This document shows, piece after piece, positions 12,056 through 26,100 of a DNA stretch of 64,000 nt. How positions within the stretch are numbered: position 1 is the stretch's first letter; the number at the start of each line of letters is the position of its first letter. Source of the stretch: Phytoseiulus persimilis (lineage: Eukaryota > Arthropoda > Arachnida > Mesostigmata > Phytoseiidae); the NCBI GenBank assembly GCA_037576195.1, contig CM075102.1, positions 36,576,745-36,640,744 on the forward strand. Direction: 5' to 3'. The position numbers were made by a program, and so were the translations under genes. A model generated the notes under the pieces. It saw only the letters and a list, made by a program, of their open reading frames with translations. It was not told the DNA's origin and searched no databases.

Positions 12056-13657
12056 GCGCCCCGAACTGTCTGCTAAAGCTCGAGTTCGAATAACGCACCT
12101 CGCTACGGTGTGTTTGTACAGTGTCATCGCGAGTTTTTTCCTCCCGAGGATCCTGTGAGACATTCTCGTGTAAATACTTAAGTGGTAGTGTGTCTGGATT
12201 TGGGGTGTTTATCTTCTCACAGGGCTGATGCGTTACACTCTTTCTCTGTTTTTCCGCCCTCCAGTGCTCCCGAGACGCATAAGCAGTTGAGGAGCCCGAT
12301 GAGAGGAGCAACGAGCGGTTCCCGATTGGGGAAACTGCGAGAAGGGATCACGGCGTTAGCAGAACAACGCGACAACGGGCAACTGAATGAGTGAATCAAG
12401 GAGGGAGCAGCGAAAGGAAGGAGCTGTGGAACGAATACACGGATGTTCGCCTCGCGTGTTCGTCACAATTCCTCTCCTTGAGTCGGATGTCCTTCCCGAA
12501 ACAACCACCTATTCCGCGGTCGAGATGTCTTCGGGCAATTTCCACTCTCCTGGCGTAAATAGAAACAGGAAGTGTCTACAGCCACCTGTCTGCGTGCCTC
12601 GCCTTCGGTCTGCTCGATCAAGAAGTCAGAGAAGTTTCTGGCAGGAGCTCTCAGACGTTTCGCTTACGCCGTGCACGTCCTGGAAATCAACAAGTTCGAC
12701 TGCACGACACCGAACAGCTACAACGTTTTTCTGTCAGATCCACACATTGTGGTCGGTGGCAAGGTTATGCCAGCCAGCTTGCCTCTTCTTCTGCGGTGTA
12801 GAGTCGTTCAAACCAATTGAGTGGCACGCGGGAGCGCTAGAGAATGAAGGTAATGATGGACTTCTTGTCCATCTCCTACGAGGCGTAACCTTCACGCGAC
12901 AAGGGTGCGCTTATGTCCGCGCCACAAGATTAATGACGTGGCTCGAGGCCATTGCATTTATCAAGACGGAACAACGGCTCCTGTTCCATCCCTCCTCCGA
13001 CCAAAGCCTGTCTGGTAGGCGATCGCCTGCTGGCTACTCACCGTGCACTTGATGCAGGCCATCTGGCCGGTTCCCGAGGCTTCATTTGGCGTGGGCTGGC
13101 ATCCTGATTACCTGTCGCCTCGTTAACCGGCGCCGCTCCGATGGGACAGGGCGTTGAAGTCGCAGAGAGATCTTTGACCTCGAACCCACTTCCGGAGCAG
13201 ACATGATTCCTCGGCCAACATTGTCATCTCGCCTCAACATGAATGAATGGTGAGGGTTCGACCTCGCCGGACGCTCTGTCCTCGTGAACTTTCGTCCAAC
13301 CCTCGTTTCGTGGGACTTGTTCGGTGGGTTCTCGGGAACAAGTCGTTGCGAGCTTCTTGAAGGCGGCTCGCAACTCACTCGCAGTCGACTCTGCTCTGAA
13401 TCGCGAGTCCGAATTGTGAGACTTGCTGCGCATGTTGTGTTGCCGCTCGCTTGTCTTGCGTGTGCCGCTAGAGAAACTCCGTCAAGGACACTGAACCTCG
13501 TGTTCAGGCTCATTAGAAGTTGACGTATGGCTCGTTGTCGGAATACGCTTCTCTTTTCCCTCCTTCCTTATCTGCCTCAATCTCTCCCGCGTCCGAGAAC
13601 GAAGACGGGTCTTCTTGACTTGCATGCACAATCACTTCCTGCAGCCATCCCGCCCGA

Positions 13658-13691
13658 ACAGACAGACAGACAGACAAACCAACCAACACAC
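13658..13691. repeat. Tetranucleotide microsatellite (ACAG)n/(AACC)n
   Basis: Five tandem ACAG units followed directly by AACC units. Confidence 0.9.
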
Positions 13692-15283
13692 AAATACGCT
13701 GCTCTGCGAGCCCCTCGTCGCTGCCTCGTCCGGTAGCAACGGAGCGCGCCAGAGCAACCGGCGGACAGGAAATCGTTCAGGAAAAGGAGGATGAAGGCGA
13801 TGACCGTGATCCTGAAGAAGAGAGACCGAGCGGGAACGGTCAACGGCCGAGGCAAATCACAACAGGATGGGCCGGAGCGGAGCCCGGCCGAGCCTATGCG
13901 GACCGAGCGTAGACCAAGCGATCCCGATCAGAAGAGGAGGGTGACTGGAACAACGTACCCGATCGGGGCTAGCCACGCGAAGAGAAATATTACAAGACGG
14001 GCGGAGAGAATCCAGTTTCGCATGTTCTGTCTGGTTGTTCACATCACGGTGTGTACTGTACCCCGTCGTTCGTCCATCCTGGCGGTTGGGGGATGCGGGC
14101 CACTGGCGATGCATTCGCGACGAAAAGTCGTAATGGGCCGATGCTCACGGAAAATCAAAGAGTTATCGATAGAGGATATCGAGGCGGTCCAGGGTCGTCA
14201 TCCGCTCGCACCGATGAAAGGGGAACAGGGATAGATTGAGAGGTATACGCCACGCCAGGTCGATACCGATCCGGATTTTCTCAACCGGCTTGCGCAGATT
14301 CGCCCCTTAGGCCTTACCGATCGTCTTCAGACATTCGCGCGCGCGACTTCCCGTTTCTTTTCGCGGGAGCGCGTCTGCCTGCGCTCGCTCGAATACTCGA
14401 TCCCTGCTGATCGCGAAGGCTTTCAGGCATGTCAGCTCTGGAGTATCACACTGTATCATTGCGGTCGGACGTGTTTTCGACACTTTCTCAAGGAATGGAC
14501 CAGACGAAAATAAAACGAATTCCGACCAGCCGCGTCGAGAACGTGAGACTATAAATCTGCTGCATATCCCTCGAGAAGCCATAAAAACTATTCTGAATCT
14601 TCAAAAAGACAGAGCACGATTGACCCGTCCCGCATAGCTCGCTGCTCCGGGCAGATTGAGGGAACGAGACAAACGTCGTGTTGAAGACATGTTGCAATGA
14701 AGCGCTAGCTCTTCACGTCTGAGATTCAGTCCAAAATGTCAAACGTTACTTCGAGGAAAGCAGGGCTCCGCGGGCAGCCGCATATGACCAAACGTTCCGT
14801 CCGGATCACGCGCGTACTCATTCGGGACTCACTTCACTGACGTTCATCGGCTCAGTGAGGGTGAGTTTCTTTCGGCGCGAAAGGCTTCAGGTACGATGCG
14901 CCGCCCTCCTGTTTTTATGGCAGAGATCAATGCGGAGTTGATGTCGCCCGAGTGAATTTCGCAAAAAAATCTCCACTGTCTCGTCGTGCGCGTCGTTCCT
15001 CGGGAAAATAAACCAGGGTTCCAAACGAGCGTCTGCACGACCCAAACTCCGGCTCAACGAATAACTTCATTGTGGCTGACGACGGAAGAACCCCTTCCCG
15101 GAGGAACTTTCTCGACGTCGGCGACGATTGTCCCAGTCGTTTTCTGGGCCCTGGTGCAAATTTCGAGTCAATGCCACCACTCGAGAGTCACTGAAGGCCT
15201 GACTGCGGGCTCACACGGTGGCCGCCGGCTCGCAGGCCGGGAACAGAGAGACGGTTGGGGTGAGGAGGGAACAAACGACGGAA

Positions 15284-15303
15284 CGGCCGGCCGGCCGGCC
15301 GGC
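15284..15303. repeat. (GGCC)n microsatellite
   Basis: Twenty bases of alternating CC and GG dinucleotides, self-complementary and rich in CpG. Confidence 0.9.
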
Positions 15304-16639
15304 TAGTCAAGCTCGTTCATTTTGTCCGGGTCTTCTCGGAGGAGCCCATGCCACCGTGGGGGGTGGGTGGACATCTGGGGGAGTCCTGAGGGGAATCGAG
15401 TCCGTCGAGCCAAAGGCAATACCCCGCGCTCCAGTGGCAGCGACGGCAGCAACGAAGTGTTCCATGCCCTGGCGGGGTGGTATGTGTCTGCGCGGTTGTG
15501 TGTCACTCGCCGTTATCCCCTCTGCCGGGTAACGTATCACTCTACTTAACAGCAGGACTAGCAGCCGGGATCCTGCCAGGAAGCCATCCAGTCAAGCCAC
15601 GCAGGCTTCCAGCAAGGGGAACAGGCATAGAAAGAATTCCGTTCAATTCAATGACTCGCTCTCCCGCCCGGAGGCTGCTCTGTTCGCCGTTTTAAGCCGA
15701 ATTTCATCGTGTTAATGTTTTTTTTCGTCCTCGGGGGCGGAGAGGGAGCGTGATGTCCGTAAACCGAGAGCTCCTGCTCCCGTGCTGCTCCTGGCTGGCT
15801 CTAGTTTGTCGGCTCTCCGCTAGCTTTCTCAACCCTAAAACAGCGTATTCGCTTGGAATGCAATAAGCTTTGTTGAAATATATGAACCCGACGCACGTGA
15901 GATGCGTCGTATGCGATTGAAGTGATGTTCAGCCGATGTGTCCGCATCGGGCGGGGGTGGGACGAGCCCAGAGGTGATTGTCTTCTGTTGTTATTGCCCA
16001 ATTAGTCTCCACTAGGCGCGTTCTTGGGGAAACTGGCTCGATCTAGTGGTCCCTGCCACCTGAGAGTAGCAACAGCTGTAACAAGCGGACACTCGAAGTG
16101 TTGACGGACGGTCAATAAAGAGATGAAACGTTAGCGCGGACGTTTCCAAGACTTTTTCTCCTTTTTTTTCGACAGCTCAGACAGTTTGGTTTCGGAGCTC
16201 TCCGGTGAAAACGAGCAATGAGTGCTGTTAATTCCCTGCCTCAGCTGATCTATGTGAGCCACCAGAAATTCCCCGAGCCCACGATCGGGGCGGAGCCCAT
16301 ATCATTCCGACAAAGCCATAAATGCTATCTATTGTTGGTCGGGATCATGTGAAAATGGAAGTGTTTTCGAAGCTGAGCCTCAAAGCGGTCAGCGCGTTCC
16401 AGACTGGAACTTCCAGCCCGATCGAGACTCCGGCTTGCGTGCTCTTTCAGCAGATTGGACTGGGGATGAACGATTCCAACAACAGGACTCGCCCTTTCCA
16501 GAAGTTAGCTCCGCTAAAGATTCCGTGGGAGTCGAACATCATGCTCCAGATATGAAGCGGTCGTCGTTTGCTTGAGCCACGCAACAATGCATAGAAAGAA
16601 GACCGTGCATCTTCAGCATATATTAGTGGCGTCCGTAAG

Positions 16640-17110
16640 GAAGGGAGTTGCGCGACGAAATGGGTTGCAACGGCCGAAATAAAAAGCTGCAAAAGGGAAA
16701 AACGGAAGAGGCGCCGACCCCAGAGGTGTGTTTGAGTGGGAGGGCACATCACGGCAAAGACGCTTATTACGCCAGTCAGCCAGCAACAGCGACCAGAGAG
16801 AGAAACAGGGCGGAGGGAGCGCCGAGAGCACCACTGGAGAGCGGGAAAAGAAGAAGACTTATTTAAAAAATATGCAAATGACGCACTGAGAAAAAATGGC
16901 GAGAGCAATGTTGGCCGTTGTGGTTGAAGCGGCGGTGATGGCGACCAGAAGCAAAAGAGGTGGAGGCTGCGGTGTGCGAAGTACAACGACGATGGCGACG
17001 ATGACGCGAACGATGGAGAAATAAAGAAAGGAACCAGAAGAAGAAGGGACCAAGGAGAACGATAAAAGCGATGGAGTCTTCTTGGTTCGCTCATTCAGAA
17101 TCAAGAGAAG
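16640..17110 (+). promoter_or_regulatory. Purine-rich, promoter-like block
   Basis: A strongly purine-skewed + strand with a TATA-like TTATTTAAAA (16859-16868), a perfect POU octamer ATGCAAAT (16872-16879) and, 17 bp on, an ATG in good context (AAAAATGG, 16896). That ATG opens a 42-codon frame to TAA 17022-17024 (starting MARAMLAVVVEAAVMA). The skew removes stop codons from the opposite strand and creates a 215-codon frame there (17094-16447), which I regard as an artefact. Promoter function is inferred from motifs only. Confidence 0.25.
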
Positions 17111-20100
17111 AACACCCCAAGGCCCCATGAACTCGTGACCATCAACACGCCCAGCTTACGCTTATGGAAACAAAGTGCATCCGCAACTCAACTGAGCCGA
17201 ATTGGAACGAAGCTTGCAATTATTTTTTGTTTTGTCCGAGCTCTGCTAGTGCTCGCGCAGTACGAAGCCTTCCGCCGCGGTACTCTCGTTCACTTTGGCG
17301 AATGCAACAACTGCGAAAGAGGGAGTGAGACTTTGATTCCTAGGCGACCGAATGACCACTAGTCAACGAAGAGACTGTTACATCAGAACATTATCATTGT
17401 CCCCGGGTTCTTAGATAGGCCTCCATGACGACCGAAAATCGATTGCCCGAAGAGCCTGACATGGTCTCTCTCAATTCATTCAAGTCCGCTTCATCAGACA
17501 GCCAGACAGTCCACGCCACTGGACTCGATGCTGATTCTCTGAACTCAGGGAAAACATTGTATGATCACTGTCGTATCCACTTGCAATGATCTGCGAACGA
17601 GCTGTCGGGCCAATGACCTGCGAGCGCACTTCCTGATGGGCTGGAGGCTTCACTGCAGCAAAATGCGATCTCCGCGGGAAACTCGACGAGACTTCTGATG
17701 CTTCACGTCAGAGATAACGACGTGAGTGTATGAAGTTATTTTCCAGCACGGAAAAAGACGCCACCGCTCTGGCGCTGTCGTGCATCTTCTGCCTAGCATA
17801 CGCGACAAATTCAGGGACCTCGGCTATAAGCGGAAAGAAGTCTGCTGCATCGTCGACGAATTCGTCAGGAAACGCATCGTGGCTAGAACAAGTCGTAGAG
17901 AATGGTGCGCGGCGAATGCCCTTCGAGACCTTGAACAGCGGACTACAAGCCATGAGCATTTTCCTCTCTCTTATCTCAGCTGGGCCGTTGACAATGATAT
18001 CTTCTGTCACAATATGGTTCCTCCTACGATCTATGCTGAGGAAGAAGTTCGCGGATTTTGTGATCTGAGCCAACGCTCGTGCATATGACGCCGAGTAGTC
18101 GCTCGCAGTGGAAGTTCTCATAATAAATTTGTTTTGACAATAAATGATCGTTTACCACAGAATGCTTCTTCCATTCGAAGCCTTCAGTGTTCCATCATCG
18201 CATGGTGTTCTCCTGCCAAAAGACGGTAAAATTTCCTCAGCGCGGTTGCAGGTTCACAGCGGAAGGAATCTCACAAGAAATCAAGGTCGGTATTTGGACA
18301 GTGCACAGTATGGCTTTGCATGATGTGGGATCAGGAGCTCAGGGGCTCAAGTGTGCTCAGCTTCTTGAAGATGAAGACGAAGTAGATCGGCCCATCGGAT
18401 CGTTGCAAATCTCTTGGAGACCATAGTTCTCACGGACGACTGAAACTTGTTTGCATTAAGTGAGCCCAGAATGCTCGAAACGACCGATACAGGTCTTCAG
18501 AGAATCCCGTATCGCTTCCAATCGTACAGCGAAGTCAGAATCTCGGAATCGGAACATTGCGATCACTGGCACTTCGATGCGGCCTTCTCTGTCCCTAAAC
18601 GGACGGAGGCATTTCGGCTCCAAGGATTTTCGGCTCCGGACACGGCGGTCTCGATTCGTGGCGACCCAGTTCATGATCTTCTTGTACAAAAATATTTTTC
18701 ACTGTCACGGCTCCCCGTGCGGACTTATTCTCAGAAAATCTAATCCTGGAGTGATTTCTTCCAGCATACAGGTGTCGTTTGCGAGCATGTGACCGTGTCC
18801 GGAATATCTTCCGACCGGAATGCCTTGGAGCCGAAACGTCGTGTCTCGCGAAATCCCCGCCCCGTTTTGTTGCGGAAGGGATTTCTCGCGACGATCAACA
18901 TCCTTCTGCTTCCCGTTCGGGTCAGGACGAGGGGGGTGGATCAACCACGGACTTTATCGTGGGGTACCGTTTTGGGAGCTGTCGTGCTTCCCTCGGAAGT
19001 TGGCGCTCGGGAAATTCGCTTTGGATAACGAGCAAAAATTCAGACTTCGCCTCATCGCAAGATTGGCCGCCCTACTCTCCGGGACTCAGTCCGATCGATC
19101 ATTCGTAGTAGTTTCAATCCACGAGAAGAAGGTACGTGCCGGTCTTCGGAAGAGTTCGAACTCACTCCATCATTTGTTCCCACGTAAGTGATACCTAATC
19201 CGAGTTACCCAGCTGCGGTCCATAGTGGAGAGCTCCGTTGAACGCTGAGGGTTTTGCAATAAAAGTGACAAAACCGGCGATACAAGATTGAACAAACGGA
19301 ATCAATCGGGGAGGGCTGTGGCGACCGACTTTGCAGCGTTCGTGCATGCACATGAGGAGGAGTTCGTTCGCAATATTTGGTGTCAGCTTGTACATATCAG
19401 CTTCACGGACTTGCAACCGCAAACTGCTCTCGGTCGACAGAAGAAAATTATCCGATCCGCTGTTGTTATCCACAGCATTGGAGGTTCAATCGCCGAATAA
19501 GGCTCCTAAATACTGATCTGCCCACATCGCTTACACTCTTTCGCATCGGTCGGTGTCAGAGTGAAGCACAGGGTTGATTACCTGGACAAATCATATTGAC
19601 CTGAAGCTCGGAATGGAGTGGGTGGGTGCAGCGCACATTACTCGCTTGACCTGAAGTTCATTCTTACCAAACACATCGAGATTGAGATATCTGGAAGAAT
19701 ATCGATCATGAAACGAGAGAGCACACTTCGTACACAGAACTATCTCGCCCATGGGAGACTTTGACCGGAAATCGTCATTTCAAGAGATAGTCAGACGTTC
19801 TGACCGAGAACTCTGAAGTCTTTGAGATAAAAAATTCATCGGGCAAACGAAGTGGTCAGATAACGAACTTGGTAGACACCGGAATGGTCGAATCCTTGAT
19901 CAAAATGATCTCGCCTCCCTCTGTTCTTTTTACTACGTCGCCACCACCTCGAGCTGTTGCTTCCTGGGGAGAATGCCGAGTGGGAGTTCCGTTCAACATG
20001 GCCGATCACAATCATCTGGGACGTCGAACCCCTGTCGTCGGGCAATGGATCAAAATATCTCTTGAAAAAGCGCCAGCCAGGCGTGAGGTACAAATTCTGC

Positions 20101-23100
20101 CGGAAATGCACGAATGAACGACTTCGTCGTGCGTTGTTGCGCCCACGAACCTATTTCTATCTTTCTTCCTCATCGCAATTCTAAGCATGAAGGGAACAGG
20201 GGAAACGGCAGATTAAAACGAAGTGTTTATTCTTCCGCCTGCGACATTACTTCGAGACGGAGGAACGTCACCGAAAAAACGATCGGAGCTCGTCGCCAAT
20301 CTCATATCGTGTAACGCCCTCGCTTTCAACTCAATGACTTCCCTGACTCTTGACTTCGACAGCTTCAGTCCGTCTGAGTTCGTCGTTTCTGTGAATCACT
20401 CCCAATGCTGCCTATCAGCGACTTCTCGCTGGACATCCATTCGCCGCACAGCTGACGGCTATCGTCTTCGAAGCGTTGTTCATTGTTAGATCAGAAGGGT
20501 GGCGGAATTTCGTAAGACTGCCGGGAATTACGGCAATTTTGAGATTTCTCTTCAACTTCCTTCTCACCCTCATCGCGAGATGCGCACGCGTGGATTCCAT
20601 CAGAAGAAGTGATTTCGTGGGATCCGAATCGGGAGCTAGGCGTAGCCTCCGAGTTTCGTTGATTCATTCCGGCATGACCGTTCCATTATTCAGCCTTCCT
20701 CATTTACCTTCATAACCACGTGGGCAAGAAAGCTTACCTCAAGTGAAGATTCCGTTCTGAGTACGAGCAGCGCTTCCATCTTTTCGGTAGGCGCAGGACA
20801 GTCAGCACGACAGTCAGATTCCTCTTCTCATGGCCCGCCGTTTAGATGCGGGCGCTATAGCTGACCGACAAGCGCACCGTTATCTCATAGACAATGTCGA
20901 AAGGGACTGGAATTTCGTTCATGTTTACAATGATACCGAGGCTTTCCTTCGTAGAAGAAGTTGTTACCAACTGTGAGAACGAGACAATTCGGGAACCCGG
21001 GTCACGAAATCTCTTCAATCTACATCGCAGTCCCTCCGTGATCGGTGCTCTTCCGGCATCCTCAACCGAAATCAGAGCTCCCTGACGCCAATTCCTAATT
21101 CGTTTTCTGGGCAGTATTGTATCTGACGAGTACGTTATGTGATAGTTCGTTTTTTGCCAGGTTCGTTATCTCACTAATTCTTATCCGACGCCCCCCAGGA
21201 ACAGCACGCATTGCTGTTACATTCATCGCGAGCGGACGCAAGGAAAGGAATCAATCCTTAAGGAGGGACAAAGCAGTATAAGCCGAGTCCGAAACGCTGC
21301 TCTTTCGCGGAAGTCCTGCCCTCACGCAGGTATTAAATTCGGTTATCCCGGAACTGTGATCAGAACTTTCCATTCGGCCGGAGCGATCCGAGTTAACCAG
21401 AAGCTTGTCTCTCCTGGCGACCTTCTTTCCGAGCCGGGATCCATCCATCAAGCCCCGTAATCTGGAAATCCGGGGACGCGATCTCGACTCCAGTTTAGCG
21501 GAAAGAGTTATTCCCACAAAAGCGCCGCAGACACCGCTTGAGCGGAACGCTCATCTTCCCAACTGTAGACAGAGACGACTTGATGAATTCAGCCACTTTC
21601 ACAACGATTCTCCTCGCTTGCTCCATTCCTCAAGGCTCTTGAGGGAGTCGATGATGCCCCAGGGGATGTTCAGAGTGTTGTTTGGTTCAAAACAGATAGC
21701 ATAGGTCTCTAGCCGAGGGATAGGACGGAAAAAAATCGGGAATGACTCCCTCGAGTATGTACGTGCAATCATTGCATGCACCAAAGGGGCCGTAGGTGTG
21801 TCTAGGCTCGTGTGAGCCTTGGTGGCCAAGGTCAAGCACGGAGAAAGGTTGGCTGTTGTTCGCCAAACTCTTCTGTTTTCCTCGAACTTTCTCTCGCTGA
21901 GCCGTTCCAGCCCTCGTTCCCTCAACTGGCGCCCATGGTGTCTTGTGGTGTTTCATCAGTCGTTGAACAGCGCGCCACCGACTCGGAATGGAGCACCAGG
22001 AGGCGCTGAACTAGTCCCTCTGAGAGATAGAGCCATCATTTCCCTCGTCTGAACATTCGAAGCCGGAGCCTAGAATCATTGATTCTTCCCGAGCGACGAT
22101 TCCCCAGGCTCTCGCAGAGAAGTCAAAATCCCGTTCGAAGCGCTCGGAGGGACAGTTCCACCAGCAGCAGCGCGCAGGCTCAACGCCTCGTGGACCTCCG
22201 CGCGTCTCGGGATAAAGAAAAACAACTCGAGAACGTGACACAAGCCTTATCAAGTATTCTCGGCCTGCTGGAGATACACTGCAGAAGAATATAGAGGAAG
22301 GAGAACAGCAATAAAGGGAGGAGCAACGGCAGAGGAAGTTTCGGCGGACTCATCGCTGTTGGCCATCTCCTCTTTTTCCAATGGCTTCTCACATCAACTT
22401 CACTAAACTGAACGCTACCCGAACAGACCGGGTTGGATGCTGCCCGACAAGAGAAAGAACGAAGTGAAGAGAAGGTGAGGGACAGAGTGTCGTGTCGGAG
22501 GAGTGGTCAATCGAAGTCCAGGAGAAAGAGGACGAGGGCCGAGCTGGAGGGAGAGGAGTCGTCTATCGAAAGGAGCCGGAAGTCCGGAAAGGCGATTACC
22601 AACGAGTTGGGTCGACGAGGCACGCCAACGCGCGGCACGCTGCACGTCACAGAGCCATCCGGCAGGAAAAGCAACGTCCTCTGTCCGACAGCCTCTAAAG
22701 GGTTCCAATTGAGAAGTAGTGCCAGTTCCTCGCACGGACAGCGCTGACCCCTTCTGGCGTCCCTCTGCGGTGTCGAGGAAACGGTCTCACGGAAGGTCGA
22801 GCACGATCCCCACCGAAAGAATGTTCCAAGATCCGTGATCCTTCAGTGCACTCACAGTCCGAGAACCAAAAGGTTGCGGAACTCCGGGTTCGGTTTCGAT
22901 TTTACGCCCGAGAATATTTTCCAACTGTCGGCTCGTTATGTGGGAGAACGTCATCTAATCTCCCTAATGCGGGACTAATAGAGGCTTTCCTGTGACATTG
23001 TACTGAATCCATGAGCCAATGAGGAATGCGAGTCCTTCACCAGGCCGAAGTAGCTTTTCTCGCTGTACGCCTTAGAACCAGTCGAGTCTCACAGCTCCGA

Positions 23101-26100
23101 GTGCTTAGAGGCCGGTAGCTCGATGAACTGCGTCACCTTCAACAGGGGTAGCTGAAAGTTTTCGCTGCTTCATTCCGAGAGGGGAGTGAAGCTGTGGATC
23201 TCGCTGAAAAAATCACGTGTAATTCTTATTCTCCTTCATTCAAGGCGCTTGCTTCAAGGGAAGCGATGCGGACGCATTCTATTTTTATGCAAAACCTGGC
23301 TCCACGCCAAAAGAATACTTAACTAACTATTGTGGTAGGCGCTCGGAACATCTGTCACATCGGACGCCACAGAGCAGATCACCACAGTTTTCGAATTCCT
23401 TTCGGAACCATCCTGGGAAAAATCTCGGCGAACTTCTGTGTGCTCCTGAATCTACGTTCATTGCCTATCAAAGTCATCCAGCAGAAGAGCAGTTCCGAGC
23501 TCGAAATTTCAGGAGCGTCACGTCGACGTGAGTGATCTGTGAAAATCGCGGATTCCTCGTTAGCTGCAATACGACGCATCCGAAGATTTGGTTGAAAGTA
23601 GGAAGTAGAACCCGGAGAGCTGTAATGGTCACGCTGACTCGAAGATATTGCCTTTGGACGCTCAAATTAACATCCTAAACATTTTGTCCTCGATATCCAA
23701 CGAGACGAGCCTGTAATTTGTCTCCGATTCGGAGGACCGTTCTCGTTTCCGGAGGTTGTTGGGTATAATCTCCGAATTTCCATAATCTTTAAGACTACTC
23801 AGAGTGGTTTGCTTACAATGAATCACGCCTTCTCGTTTGTGTTCGCCGTCTCTTAGGGGAAGTCTCTCTGTTTGGTACTTGCGCGGCATTCCTGAGAAGC
23901 GGTTTTCAACATTTATTTACGCGTCCTTGTAACGCAACGGCCCGCGCGGCTATCCTGCGATTCTGTTGGACATGATCCTCATTCTCCGCCTCGGGGCTCC
24001 ACGGTCACCATGAGATCGGGAGCTCCGAGTCAAGATTCCGGGAATGGGTTTGAATTCCGCTCTTGTAGAACCGAGAAACCATCGGGCTGAACTGATTCAT
24101 TCACTGAGTGAGTTCGACAGTCGATCAGAGCGCGTACTAGCCTAGGCCACTCGATTCCGCTTTCGTGGTCGAGCCTTCCATCGGGACGCTCCATTTTCAG
24201 GGTACGTTCACGAAGTCCCTTCTCCGATGCTGTGTTGGACTTGTTTGCACTCGCAGCCGCGTCTGCTGTTAGTGTTTTGAAGGCACATGAAGCTGACGCA
24301 GTTCTCGCCGCCAAGCTCCCAACAGCCTACAAGCCACGTCGTTGTCCCTTTTGCCCACGAGAAACCGCGGGGTTATCAGGACCAGGGAGCAAGCGCTGAG
24401 CGTGGGAGCGATCGCTGGGGACAACGGAAAGAAGATAGTCCTCAGATAAAGTTCGCTAATGGCTCGCATGGGGTGCGTTAAGTGTCCGAGTTCCCACTGC
24501 AGATCAGCCAACACAATAAGGGTGAGAATCCCTTAGCAGGCCTGACCTGCAAATCCGAGATGACTTACTACCCGCTCGGCGTTGCTCACGAACCGGAGAC
24601 CGAATGCACACAGAATGAGCCGAGGAATCCAGGCAGGGTGAAGAACACAAACTGCGAAATGCCCATCCGCATCATTCGGACTTCGTTTCCAAAGCGGTGC
24701 CGCTCGGATTCCCATTCCCCACTCGACATATTCGCTATTGAGCGCATGCCCGCCGATTCAGCCTCAGACACAGTGGCTCAAGTGGTAAGGAATACACCAG
24801 AATACGGGAAAAATAGACGGTGGCTGGGCATAGCTGAAGCTAATCATTGTAGCTTACATCGACTCGTGACACCGGGGAGACCGGTGCTTCCCGGAAAGTT
24901 AGAGAAACGCGGTGATTGTTGAAGGTGTCCGTATGACGTGCGTCGACGCTGGGTCGACGGGAAGGCTCCCTGTCCTCACCCTCGAGAACTCGAGCCTCGT
25001 TCGGTCGCTTTCACGCTCGATCGACAAGCAAGCAAATATAAAGTTATCTGGCAGTAGAGAGAATCAATGATGATCCGAACATGCGTTCGAGAGCGACCGG
25101 AGAGTTTCCGGAGTTTGATCATCATTTCCCGCACCGCGTTTCTCCTGGTGCGGGGAAGTCGCTCAGATTCCATCCCAGGACGGAGCTCCAGTGAGAGGCA
25201 TCTATCTGAATTTCTCGAGCCTGAAGCTGCTCAGCTGTCGAATCTGGCGATTATATTCCATCGTGGTTTCCCGTTCCGGATTCTTCTTCCGGGCTCGAGA
25301 TTGAACCACTTGAGCTCGAAATTATGGCGCGACCTCTTCTAGTACCGCCGATGAATATGGGAGCGCAGCAGGTGAGCTCTAAACCAGGATGACATGATTG
25401 GAATGCCAAGCGAGTCCTGCCCAAGCTGGGGGATGCAACGCACATGAAATCGACAAGGGGTAATATCGGTGCGAGCCGAGAAGTTTCGGATACAAATTGG
25501 AGGGTGTCAGCTGTTCTTTTGTACCGGAGCCTCCAGCCAATTCGGATTGGAACGATGCGAAATATTGCAATCTATCGTTTCAGTTTCGTTGCCGGAGCTC
25601 GAGTCTCTGCTTTCGTACTGCCGCCTGTTGGAGCTCCGAAAGTTGAAGTGAGACTTCCCGTTATGTTGTGGCGCGGCGTGACTCGATGGTCAAGATCCGC
25701 TCCGAGTGGAAATGCGGTTCATCCCACAATCCAGAACAACAGTTGCGTTGCTAGTGAGTCACTCTATGATTATTGCGTCTCAACGTGGTTCGGATGGAAT
25801 TTGTCCCGCGGTTGGGTTACCTGTGTTCCGCGTAGTATGGAGAATCTCGAAGCTCGTTTCAGAATCCACCCCCGCTCATATGTGAGCTCCGCATGGAAAC
25901 AAGTTTCTGCCCGAGATTCCCGGCATCGCTCGATCGATGATGGCTAACGCATGTGCCGGTTCCTAAGCTCGAGCTAATATTAGAGCCGTTACAGGACAGC
26001 TCGATGGGGCGAAGTATCATGTTGACCTCAGTGCGAAGCTCGAGCACTATCGGATCCAACGAGTGAGCATAGGATCTCAGGTACCATCTCAGTCATTCAG

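Larger units (their letters stand above)
12056..16600. other. Stretch without a recognised gene
   Basis: Contains a 221-codon ATG ORF (12387-13052, +). A more protein-like frame overlaps it at about 12610-12790 (KKSEKFLAGALRRFAYAVHV in the third frame). They cannot both be right, and neither has a recognised motif. A (GACA)n microsatellite lies at 13658-13677, followed by (AACC)n, and a perfect (GGCC)n run at 15284-15303. Nothing else can be supported. Confidence 0.3.

Noticed and set aside
12387-13052. 221-codon ATG ORF
   Set aside because: It has no motif, competes with a more protein-like overlapping frame, and an ORF of about this length is not surprising in six frames of 64 kb.
16447-17094. 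215-codon ORF on the - strand
   Set aside because: It lies opposite a purine-rich block, and the polypyrimidine strand lacks stops for compositional reasons. The product is mostly Ser/Leu/Pro/Phe without a coherent domain.
17708-18121. Three overlapping ORFs longer than 110 codons
   Set aside because: They occupy the same 400 bp in different frames and strands. At most one could be real and none has a recognised feature.
22180-22392. Small membrane protein on the - strand (PPKLPLPLLLPLLLFSFLYI)
   Set aside because: The hydrophobic run is the translation of a pyrimidine-rich tract, and no splice or promoter evidence supports it.
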